Assembly (NCBI RefSeq): GCF_963675165.1 | Contig: NC_087385.1 | Span: 2,728,501 to 2,792,500 of the forward strand | Length of the DNA stretch: 64,000 bases | Source of the DNA: Halichondria panicea | Lineage: Eukaryota > Porifera > Demospongiae > Suberitida > Halichondriidae | Direction of reading: 5' to 3' | Part shown: one piece after another, positions 17,086 through 28,500 of the stretch | Position numbering within the stretch: position 1 is the first letter of the stretch | How the letters are laid out: every line of letters starts with the position of its first letter | Made by a program: the position numbers and the translations under genes | The notes under the pieces: model-generated | The model's database searches: none | The model's input: only the letters and a program-made list of their open reading frames with translations | Told to the model about the DNA's origin: nothing

Positions 17086-20000
17086 TCATTTACTTACATG
17101 TACTTCTCTCTTGTGTTTCTTATGTGTCTTAATTCTATGTTTCTCATGTTTGTAATCATTGGGTTGCCCCCTCGTCGCAGAACCAGCCACAGGCATGTGA
17201 TCGTTTGAATCTCGTTCTGAAGTAAACAATCAAATGTTGGATTTACTGTATGTTGCTACAAATATAATAATGTGAGGATAAAATAATGCGTTTTGGACAA
17301 TTTAAGGCTCCCAAAAATATTATGGGGGAATAAAACACCACAATTTCAATGGGATTATATACATTGAATAAAAGCTAATTAATGGTGCGATATGAATTTA
17401 TGTAACATGGTAGCTGCTTGCATAAATAGCATAGTTGGTATCATGCAAGCATAAAATTTCTAGCACTACGATACGTGTTCGTATTTGACATGTACATGTA
17501 CCTGGAGGTAGTGAAGGGCCATATGAGGCAACGTTTGATTTTAGTTTATTACTGGATTGATCAGCCACAATGATAGGCTCTTGATATTTTTTTAGAGAAA
17601 CAGACGGTAATTTCATATCTTCTGATTGCTTGATAGAAGACGAAACAACAGAAAGATCTTTCCATTGTGTATCTTTACACATTTCTACAGGTTGTTTTCT
17701 GCTACTGGTGACAGGTTTACATTCGCTCAACAGTGCTGGAGATAAGATATTTTTGCTAGGCTTGTTATGCATAGTCTCCTCTGATTCATCTTCAGAATCG
17801 CTGTTTGCAAATATTTCTTTGAACAAATCCATTGGTGGTCGATCATCCTGTACCTATGGCGAAAGAAAGAGAGAAGGTTAATAACCGAGCACTAGAAAAA
17901 AATGCACCCATGTGCCTCCTTAGCGCAGTCGGCAGCGCGTCAGTCTCATAATCTGAAGGTCGTGAGTTCGAGCCTCACAGGGGGCACTTCCTTTTGGAAA
18001 CATATCACTCACCTCTTTTTGAACATCAACAGAACCCTCCTGGCTAACTTCTTTCATCACTTCAGAGACTTCAGAGCTGGGATCTTCATCAGGAACATCT
18101 GTTACCATTTTCTCGGTTAGTTCGAAATTAATCGCTCGATTTTTGTCCTGTCTCTTTTCTTTGCCGTCATCAACGCCCACAACATTTTGTCTGGAAAATA
18201 TATGATCAGTATTTACTGAAACACACGACCCTACGAACTTAATTGAGGCACATTGCAGTGGCTTACACCAGACTCTTACCCTGGGTATGGATCAGGAATA
18301 TTAAAGCGTTTGCAGACAATTCGATGAGGATACCAGTCCTGAATCTCCCTGGTTAGAGCTCCAAATAAACTTGCCCGAGCAGCCTGAACAGCATCAGACT
18401 CAGGTGACTGGGAACAGAGGCCAAAATAGAGTCAAGGCTATCACATTAATTACAGTGTACATACCTTGGGCGCTTCCTGGTTTTCGCCCGGCCTTGTAAA
18501 TCTGGTGGCCAGACTTGTGCCTAGAGGTTTGTAGATGGCAGCTGCCCTGGTCATTCTGTCTTTGCCTTCATTCTCCCACTCCGTCACATTTTTGGCAACA
18601 GGAGGTACAGGGTGAGAGGTAACTGGACATTAACAAAGAGGGCTACTAAAATTATAGAAGAGTGCAATTATAGAAAAGTGCAGGAATTAATGCATGCAAC
18701 AAGCACACATACGGTGAGCAACGTTCAATTGTTATTTAGTATGGTTACCAGCAACTGGTTGCTCCCTTCGCTGGTCAGTGGAAGGTTGAGAGTTTGGTCC
18801 ATCTTTGGTTTGCTCTGCAGCATTCTTTAGTCTCTCTCTATCAGCAGGTGAGAGCAGTCCAAATACAGAACCTGCAAAAGGTGAACATACAGTGTATCAT
18901 AGTCATGACCATGACTCATGTCGGTTTGTTCTTGTATAATTACGTGCTTTATACGTACAAAGTTAATGTTTAGGTCTACAACCATGGTTGTACATGTATA
19001 TAAATGTCACCTGAGGTATCGGCCAGGAGGTGAGAGCGACTAGTTGATGACAGGGGCTTTCTTAGTGATGGGTCAGTGCCAGCTGATAGTTGCTTAAACT
19101 TATGCACAACGACAAACGATTTCGGAACATTGGGAGGAGGGTGACTCTAAGGAGGGCAGGCAAGGTTTAATTCAATTGGGGGGGGGAGGGGGAGTTTGGA
19201 GCCTAAAATAATGTCCTGGAATTACAACTAAAGACCTATAGATCAGTTGCCTGACCTATTACCACCACCCTAGCTTGTTGACTGAGTCAAAGGCGCAACT
19301 ATCTTACACAGAAAACACTGGCAAGTTGATAAAAACAATGTCACCTTATAGTGAACTGGCTTCTTCAGGGCCTTTGTGAAGGAAGACAGGTCCCAGGTAT
19401 CTAACGGATAAGCATGCTCATGTAAACAATTGTACCAGATTATAACTATACTGTTATCTTCCCACCCAAAAATATGTGTTATGATCAGTTTTTCAGTACA
19501 TACTGTACACAAATAACAAAGTGCTTTAGAGCTACGTATATATAGTAACAGACCTCTTCTCTACAGCTAATATAACCCAGGTCTCCACTGCTTAAACTTC
19601 TGTCCAGAAAGACTCCATTCAAAGCTATGAATAACTTAACCATGCACTCTGATCACGCGCAAGGAATTTCCGCAATTGTAGATCTAGTTCTATACACATC
19701 TCCAGCTAGTCCTTCATACAATGCCAGACAGACACCAATTTCCTACCTACGTACTGTACCTACATGTACATACCTCGAGGTCTGTTCACAACACTGTACC
19801 TATACATGTAACTATAACCATTCTGGGTACCACTACAGATGTACATGAACATGCATACACATGTACATTGTCCCACCGTTCTCTCTGCCTGTCCACCCAA
19901 AGCTCCTCTCCATGTTGAGGTCTCCTTCACCGGCCAAACTGACATCATATGATGTCATTGACTCCACCCCATACACATTCTCATCGTCACCCTCCTCATC

Positions 20001-22238
20001 CTCCAGTGCACCTGTGCCAAATGCCTGGGGGATGTACGCAAGTCGTCAATCAAGGGTTCATTGTTAATGCTTAGTATATCAATTCATTCTCACCTCTCCC
20101 CTCATTCCATACAGGTCCTTTGTTGCCTTACGTGTAGAAAGCACTCCCCTCTCCTCCATGCCCCGATAGTCCAGTCCATGGAGGTCGTCCTTACCAGAAA
20201 ACTCCCAGGTGGTAGAGTCTCGAGGGGCAAACATAAATCCCTCGGCTATCTTGGAGGTGGGTTCCACACTAGGGCCTGGTCTAGCAGGACCATACACTCG
20301 ATCTGTGGTATCATACTAGATAGTTATAAGCATACTATACCCTACAGAGGAGTTGACATATTTATATCACACATACATCATTAACTGCTGGAGAAGGACT
20401 GCTAAAATGAAAGCACCGCAGGTGCTGATGCCTCGGTGGAGGTGCCAAAACTACATAACATAAAGCTACTAATAGCTTTTATACACACATTATATCATGA
20501 TGAACACTTTTGCATTGCTGCATGCAAACTCAAAGAGTGGGTAATGATCGACCATGATTGTTGTTAAAAACGATCGATGCCAAAAGTTCAAGTCTAAAAT
20601 TAATGGCTGCCATCAGCAGAGCCTTGCAGCTCTCTTCTCACTCTTGCAGCTACCAATAGCTAGCGTTCTAGTGCAGAGCTAACTACTAAGTAGAGTAGCA
20701 ACACTCGGTAAACAAGTTTGGCTACGTGCTCTTCTGAAAAGGCTGCAATGGCATTCCAAGTAAGCAAAACTAGCTATAACTCGAGAACAAAATATTATTT
20801 TGCAAATCCACGAATTAAAATCCAAGAAAACATGACTAGAAGCCTTATAGAAACTCTTACTTGCACTTCATTGATCCTTGAGCAGCTGTAGCAGTCTACA
20901 CACACAGACAGACACACAAACACACTACCGTATACCTCGCTTGAGGCATAATTATTAGCCACTACACACTATTTATAGTGAACTCTTGATAGTAAGAATC
21001 TATTCTTGAGGTACACCACCAACGAAAAAACACTTACTATTCATGTAAGAGTCAAGAAAAACACATAATTATTATACATCATGCACTGAGCCCACCTTGT
21101 GTTGGATGGTACTTGACTGTCTTAGGACCAACGCCCTCGCCCTCCTTCCAGCCCATAGCCTTGAGTAGTCTTGCACCGATACTGATCTTGGTTGGTACAA
21201 CAAGATTCTCTAGGGGAGGTACACCTGGGATGACCCCATCTTCTGTTGCAGGACGCTTCCTCTCTCCCTGACTTTGGATAAACTGCTCCTGAGCTGACAC
21301 CACTTTAGGGGCAATGCCATGAGCTCCAAAATCCTAGTGGAGGGTATATGAATGAGTGTAAAGTCTAATAACAACGAGTAAATTATTAATATATTATTGT
21401 GAAGTATTTGCTTGGACAAAGACACCGAGATCAGTTGGTCTGCAATACTTGTGCAGATATCTAATGTCGATGCAAATTGAGTTGCACAATATAACACTCA
21501 ACACACGGCTCACTCTTCAACTGGTTGCACCAAGGGTACAACAAGAGTACAAGTACCTCTTCATCCATGAAATCCTCTGGTCTCTGCCCTCCAAATTCAC
21601 TCCTCTCACCTCGTGTGGACTTAAACGAGGAAGGATTCCATCCTGTGAAGATGAGTGCAAACAGTATAATTAAACGGCAACACATGCCCAGAAATGTATA
21701 GAAGGTACTGTCAGAGCAGGAGTCCAATTTACATTTCATTAACTCAGTACAAACAATCTTTTGTGGCAACGAATTCATGTACTGGCGTCCTCAGTCAAAC
21801 AGGCACTACTAGACATATTTGTTGGTGGAGTACAATTTTCTTGCATGCATGCTGTGTTGTAGCTTATCACAATGTGAGAGTGTATCTAGACTCCCCAGAG
21901 TGGAGTGTAGATTGTAATAGAAAACACTAAACTATAGCCACATGCATGTACGTATATACGTATGAGCTTATATCCATCGAACAATGTACATCATGTACAA
22001 ATAACTGAGGTATGTATTTCTCACCCTCTTTGGACCCTACAGTGTTGTAGTAACCCGCAGAGAACCCCCCGGTGAAGGCTCCATGGAACCTTCTTCTCCC
22101 CTGACTGTCAGTCACGAACTGGTCTTTGTCTTTACGCGACTTGGCCTTCTGTACATCCTCAGCTGTCTCCAGGAGCTCAAACGGTCGACCCAAAGTCACG
22201 TAGGTCTCATCATCAGAGTCAGCATGTCGTTGAGTCAT
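17086..22238 (-). CDS. GPATCH1: GPATCH1, G-patch domain-containing protein 1
   Basis: A G-patch protein linked to the spliceosome in animals (family knowledge). Fourteen exons in transcript order: 22025-22238, 21557-21642, 21096-21333, 20094-20302, 19877-20024, 19550-19624, 19345-19400, 19011-19146, 18749-18871, 18465-18622, 18280-18407, 18013-18190, 17502-17847, 17086-17216. The sum is 741 residues in one frame. Hallmarks: [20 protein letters not shown] (about 47-66), PEDFMDEE, the G-patch [17 protein letters not shown] (about 153-169), then [50 protein letters not shown] and [11 protein letters not shown]. It ends in a Lys/His-rich tail ([12 protein letters not shown]). The 19550 donor (GTTACT) is weak and chosen because it alone keeps phase. 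A tRNA gene lies in the intron between 17848 and 18012. Confidence 0.93.
17914..17986 (+). tRNA. tRNA-Met (CAT), elongator type
   Basis: 73-base cloverleaf. The acceptor arm GCCTCCT pairs with AGGGGGC (one T-G pair) and A is the discriminator base. The D arm carries the A-box-like TAGCGCAGTCGG. The anticodon loop is CTCATAA, reading CAT. The T arm is GTGAG-TTCGAGC-CTCAC, the B box. It is not the initiator type, which would have A-T at the first acceptor pair. There is no intron. It lies antisense inside a 165 bp GPATCH1 intron. Confidence 0.95.
20400..20960 (-). repeat. Dispersed repeat family B, long reverse copy
   Basis: Read in reverse, it matches 63395-63840: GAGGCATACGGTA-GTGTGTTTGTG, CAAGTAAGAG, TTTCTAGTCAT, a GTTGCAG-TCTTCAGA-like block, CTAGCTATTGGTAGCTGCA and the far end CACCGAGGCA-CAGCACCTGCGGTGCTT. 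It occupies a GPATCH1 intron between the exons at 20094-20302 and 21096-21333. Confidence 0.65.
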
Positions 22239-22598
22239 CACTGGACTCAATATGCTGTATTTAACCAGGAAAAGTATCGTAAGTGAGGGAGCAGATAGGC
22301 AGACGAAAGATATGCAGCCAATCACCTTGATTCTTCAAAATTGAGGCACACCACAGCAAAATACTGCCACTGCTGCTTTGATGATGCTCAATCAACAGCT
22401 GGTATTGGTGCTGTATGGAGCCTATGATGCAGATGGAGCTTGCATGCAGCTCAGCTCAGAGAGGTGAAAATTGTGATGAGCAAAAACTCCAAATCAAGCC
22501 CCCAGTTTTAGACCTAGATCTATTACTAGTATAACGACCCGTACCCTTTGTCTACACGAGAAACAGATCTGATCTTGCATGCTAGCAAGGCTGTTGAG
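22239..22598. promoter_or_regulatory. Bidirectional promoter region, GPATCH1 / PHKB
   Basis: 360 bases separate the ATG of GPATCH1 (minus, 22238) from the ATG of the phosphorylase kinase gene (plus, 22599). No coding exon fits between them. No TATA box is near either start. A shared promoter is inferred from the spacing. Confidence 0.65.
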
Positions 22599-25500
22599 AT
22601 GGAGATTGAAGAAGAGATACGTGTTGACATGCTTAACAGATACTACAAAGAAGGTAGACACTAGTATCTATATACAAACAACGCTAGTATCTAGTATGTT
22701 TTCGTCTCAAGACACGTGTACGTGTACAGGCAGCTGTCTTGTGCGTGTACTGGGTTTATGTGTTTCATGTACGTACGTATGTATGCTGGATCCAGCAAAT
22801 GAAAAATTGTTATACATAGAGTCTTGACAGCCTATCTGGTTACCACAAGACGACATAAATACGTTTTTTTGTTTTTTGTTTTTTGTAGTTTACGTTTTGT
22901 GAGAGATCTACCATCTTAAATGTACAAATGTACGTATAGCATCAGTATCAAAAAGGTTGTACGTATGTATGACTGTTACTCTTATTTCTTTCTAGGTTTG
23001 TTTGTTTGTTCATCTCTTATAAGGGTAGCCCTGTAAAAAAATAGATACGGTATCTACATGTGCATGTAGGTCTACTGTACATATACAAGTCATGTAAGTA
23101 CAGCTGTATGTACTTGTTCTACCCTAGCCTCCTTCACCCGGCCTTCATAGAAAAGAAGGCCTGCTATCGACTGCTTGCGCATGCGCCAAATTATTGGATA
23201 TTTTTTCCCTTAAAATTTCCTATAATACTGGATTCACCAGAGAAAATATCCTAAAAGTCATACACAGAGCTATATGTTGCAGGCTGTGAGTCTTTTGTTA
23301 ACATAGCAGGCTAAGGGTAGCTATCAGAGAATGCTATCCGACGGGCTAGAAACCTTCAATCGAACTTTCTATCTACTTCCTTCCATCCACTTCCATTCGT
23401 TGTGATGTCATAGTTTTACTGAGCATATACGATGTTATCCAGATATCGGGGGGATATTAGCGCATGCGCAAGCAGTCGATACCAGGCCCACTTCCCTAAG
23501 TGAAGTGGGAAGTGCGGCCTGGGATCGAGGCTAGTTCTACCCTAGCCTTGTTCCCAGGCCACAGGCGAACATTTTAACTCTACCCCTATTCAGATTGATT
23601 GTCTAGGCCTCTGACACTAGAATGCTGATTCTTTGTGACTAGACCACAAATACCTACATGTACTTGCATGATGCATTTCTGCAGTACATAGGACCCTGCT
23701 GTGTCACCAGAGCCACACCCTGGGGCTGTTCCCTCGAGGCAAGAGTCGTCATGCCAGAGTCAGAGATAATGTCTACTGTGCCTCTGCTCTATGGTCCGTC
23801 TCTCTTGCCTACAGGTAGGCACAGACACATTTTTTAATATGCTCGCTTTCATATCCCTTAGTTAGCCTCGTAACCAGGCCGAGTTGTCTCTAAAATAACG
23901 CTAGGTCACCAACTAGGCCTGGTATTGATTGTACTGGAAATGATTAGGAACCAAATAAGAGAGATTCGTCAAGAATAACACACGTACATGTACCTGTCGA
24001 CAAGGGCCGGCAGTGTTGGTTTTCTACCTATTAGCCTGTAGTCTACACGGAGCTAAATTATGGTATTCAACTTATACAGGGAAAAATGACAGGAAACAAA
24101 ATGTGAAGAATCTCAGCTTCGGTTCCTAACCACGCCCAGATACAAAAACGGGATGTATTTTCAACTTGTTCTATTAAAGAAAAATCGGCCTGGGAACGAG
24201 TTTATAATCTGTTAGTATGAAGATTTAATACGACCTTTTCATTATTGACAGCTGTGTTGTTTTAATGCTGACATTGAGCTTAAGTGTCTTACAATTACAG
24301 TATGTTCGCTAGCCCACTTATAATGTGTATACTTACAGGCACATTGGTGATGACAAGGGTCGCACACATGAGCTGGAGCAGAGTGCTGTCAAGTGCATGA
24401 GAGGTATACTATTCTGCTACATGAGGCAGGCATCCAAGGTCAGATTTTAATATTCCACTGCTCGTGTGTAGAACACATCAGGCAACTTAAATAGCTGGAC
24501 GTCTGATACGCATTGGCCTTTGTGAAAACACAATAAACTGATGTTTTTTATTAGTGCCTGCATGCCTACTTCTAACTTATTACTGTGTTGTACATGTAGG
24601 TTGAGAGCTTCAAGATGAGTCAGTCATGGGAAGATGCCCTACACTCTCGCTTTGATTGCCTCACTGGGGACCCAGTGGTCGACCATCAAGAATGGGGACA
24701 CCTACAGGTGAGGGAGCTTGGATAATGTATGAGTAATGAGTCTTCACGTGATGCAGATCGATGGTACTTCTCTTTTTCTACTTATGTTGGCTCAAATGAC
24801 TGCAGCTGATGTCCAGGTACATACATGTAGTAAAACAATAAAGGCATTCCTATAATTATTGTCAGATGTCTCAAAATATAATTTCCCAATTCATTATTCA
24901 TTACTGTAACAGTAGTTTATAGGTGAAAGAACCTGTTTAATCAAACTGTGTTCCCGTTCAGGTGATCTTTACAATGGATGAGGTGGACTTTGTACAGAAT
25001 GTGGTCTACTATGTAGAGAGGGCTTATCGAATTCCTGACTACGGGATGTGGGAGAGGGGTTCCAGAGACAATGTGGGACGTAGGGAATTGCATGCTAGGT
25101 ACGTACTGCAAAATTATACCAAATTGGTTAGTTCATGGAGGTCCATATTTCTGTATACAGCTCCATTGGTATGGCAAAGGCTGCCCTGGAGGCGATGAAC
25201 GGGCTGAATCTGTTTGGCAGTCAGGGTTCATCTCTATCCATCATCCATGTTGACCCAGACGCGCAGTATCGCAACTGTGTCATTTTAAACAACCTTCTGC
25301 CTCGAGAGTCAAGCTCAAAGGAGACCGACGCCTCCCTGCTCATGATCTCAGGCTACCCTGCTTTCTCTATTGACGACACTGCCCTACGCCAGAGAACTGA
25401 GGAGAGAACTAAGCAGCTGCTCGGAGTAAGTACAATTATTGTACAATACCTGTACAGTACGTATGTTTGTACATTGTACAATAACATATACATGTATAAT

Positions 25501-28500
25501 TATAGTGTTAAAATATAGCTACATTTTGTATGTGCACGTACATTTTAGGTTAAATTTATAAGTCAATTTACAATCATGTTCATGTGCATTATATACACCT
25601 AGTATTCTACAATTACAATTTGTGTTGCGCATGTGCATGTACAAAATTAGCCTGATGGAAAGAATGGCACAACGTACGGGTTCAAGCGATTTTCCAGGGA
25701 TGGCCATCACACTGTCAAGGAAGACCCCTCTAAGAAGTACTACAATCCTGAAGATCTCACGGTGAGTCACTGACAGCTGCTCTACATGCACATGTACATA
25801 ATATATAATGTTGGTAAGATACATGTATTTGTGTTCATCAAAACTCTTGTTGTTGCCTAGCAACAATGCCTTAAGGAGAGAGGAGATATAATTATGTATT
25901 TAGGTTAATTTTTACAAATAACCCACCACAAAAGTGCTAGTGGTGTCAGTGGGGTGGGGCAATGTGTCTGGATGAAAACTACATTTAGAACACTATTGGT
26001 GTTCACTTGATCATGGACCTTGTTGATCAATTAGCGCTACATGTAGCTCTAACATAATTATTATACAATCCATCATGTATGCAACATACAACATGTACGT
26101 CCCACACAAATGAGTTCATGGCCTAGCTGATGTTGTTGCAGCAATATGAGGGTATAGAGTGTGAGTGGCCACTGTTCTTCATCATTATGATCCTCTCTGG
26201 TGAGTGTAATTTTTCGGTAAATCCATCATTATTAATTTTGTGTACACAGAGTATTGTCGTGGGAACACGGAGGAAGCTGACAAGTACTGGAAGAAGCTTG
26301 AGAAGTGTCTGGTCCTTCATCACAGTGATATACCAGGGGTGGAAGGTCAGTGCTGTAATGTACTCACTTAGACTGTCATGAGTTGATGTTGAAATGGGCT
26401 ATACATGTAGCTACATATTGTGTGGGCGTGTGGATATATATATAATTAAGGTATAGTTTTGCTACAGAAGGTTGATACACTGTACATGTATATAACATGT
26501 ATATATTTGCTTTAATATCATTGTTGGCGTTGGTTACTTGATCCCAATGATATGCGAGTCTCACGTACTGCTTTAGACTGGATGGTGGTTCCTCGACTGT
26601 ATTATGTATGTGAGTCTGAACTGAGTGATGAGGTGCCAACTGTGGGAAGTGCTGTCACTGTCAGAGAGCTCAAGATGGAGCCCATGAACGAAGGCATCCC
26701 CTTTCTCTGGGCACAAGCACTTTACCTCATTGCAAGACTCACTCGTGAGTTGATCCTCAGTGTGCATGATAATTATGAACCCTGGTTAGAAATCTAGTAA
26801 TACCTGTACAAGCACACCACTCGTTTGTAAAGTATGACTGTGTGGATATCAATATAATATGCATGCATGTACATCCCTGCTTCCACTCCTTATGTTATAG
26901 GAGACCTGCGTTGGAGGCAGGAAGCAGACAGTAGATGCATATGTGAAATGTACATCTACAGTCATGTACAACCTCATTTGTGTACCATGCATACTCCTTA
27001 CACATGTACTTTTGTGCCAGGTGACAATCTGCTTACTCTGAATGACCTGGACCCCCTGGGGCTACGTCTACCACACCATACCAGACACACTGGTATGGCC
27101 AGGCACCTTGGGTTCAGGGCCCCAGGCCATGACACCATCATACAGGTGGCACTCATCTCAGAGACCACGAGGTAAGTCCTGGTAAAATATCATGTACATG
27201 CATGATGTACAATGTTGTATATTATCAGCAAGAATACCCTTTGGAGCAATTTGTATACCGAATAACGGGTAATTTTCGTTGGTGCAAATTTTTTGTATTC
27301 ATGCAGCTCAGAATAGTGATGTTGAACCTATTGCGGTAGAATAATTTCGTAGTTTTAATTTTCGTATGATGCTCTACAGTACGGAAAATAGGAAAATCTC
27401 CACCATACGAAAATAACCTGCTATACGTACTGTTAGTACGCCGTCATTGTTATTGTCATTGTCATTGTCCACCAGATTGCAAGCCATCCTTGCCACTCAC
27501 GGCATTCCTACCCAGACTCAAAAACAGGTAGAGCCCATCAAGATCAGACCACCTGGAGACATCCTTATGAAGGTAACAACAGCCATTGGATACTAGGTAC
27601 AGCTTACACCTGTAACATAATAATAATCTCTTTGGTGTAATTATGATTCTCTGCCCATGATGGAGTCGTCACCTAATACTGTACGTAGATACTGCCGATA
27701 GGTATTGACCTGCTGATATACATGTAACACCAGCTACCAGATGCAGACGCTGATATACATGTACCGTATATTTCGAGGCACAAAATTTTGGTTTCAAGGA
27801 TTGACCCAGAAAAACAAAATTGCCTCAAAAATTGGTTTACATCAGGTATTGAAACCTCTCTACTGTAGGGGTGTGGTCATTTGAACCACTATCCTCGAAA
27901 ATTTTGTGTTTCGACCGCTATACGGTATTAATTTAAGTTCCTATAATACATGCACTATAGACATTTGAATAATAATTATACTCTGCACATTTGTATGATA
28001 CGCCTTGTATGAAGTACCAACCTATGTAGGAGTGCACTACATACTCACAGACTGTCTTCGTACCAAACTAGCTTGTTTAATTCACAGGTCTTCCAGAATG
28101 TTGGTGCCAACAAAAAGTTGGGGCTATCTGGTCGACCCAGCAGACCAATAGGAGCACTGGGAACCAGCAAGGTGAGTACTCCACTGTCCAGCCAAAGAAA
28201 GTTCAGACCTGTATGTGTATATTCAGGTGTACCGAATCTTGGGCCAGATGGTGATGTTCTTTCCGACGGACTATAATGTGGACTTTTACATATCTTTTGA
28301 TGTCATGATGCTTATCGATCTGTTCACAGTGCGTTTACAATAAAATGCACATGTACAAACACAAATTTGCACATGGTGCTAGTACACTTTTCACAAACTT
28401 CATACTGTCCTTGATTGTGATAGCAGCTAGGATTGTGATAGCAGCTAGGATTGTGGCAATTTTGTGCATACTGTTATCAAGGACGTATAAAAGAAGAGAG

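Noticed and set aside
17902..18180. Open frames on both strands across 17902-18180
   Set aside because: The plus frame runs through the tRNA-Met. The minus frame is a true GPATCH1 exon only down to 18013; the part past the donor is intron and tRNA.
26882..27020. Acceptor at about 26900 (TTATAG) as the start of the next PHKB exon
   Set aside because: The phase-compatible acceptor at 27020 gives [14 protein letters not shown], matching the family, while the earlier one adds unrelated residues.
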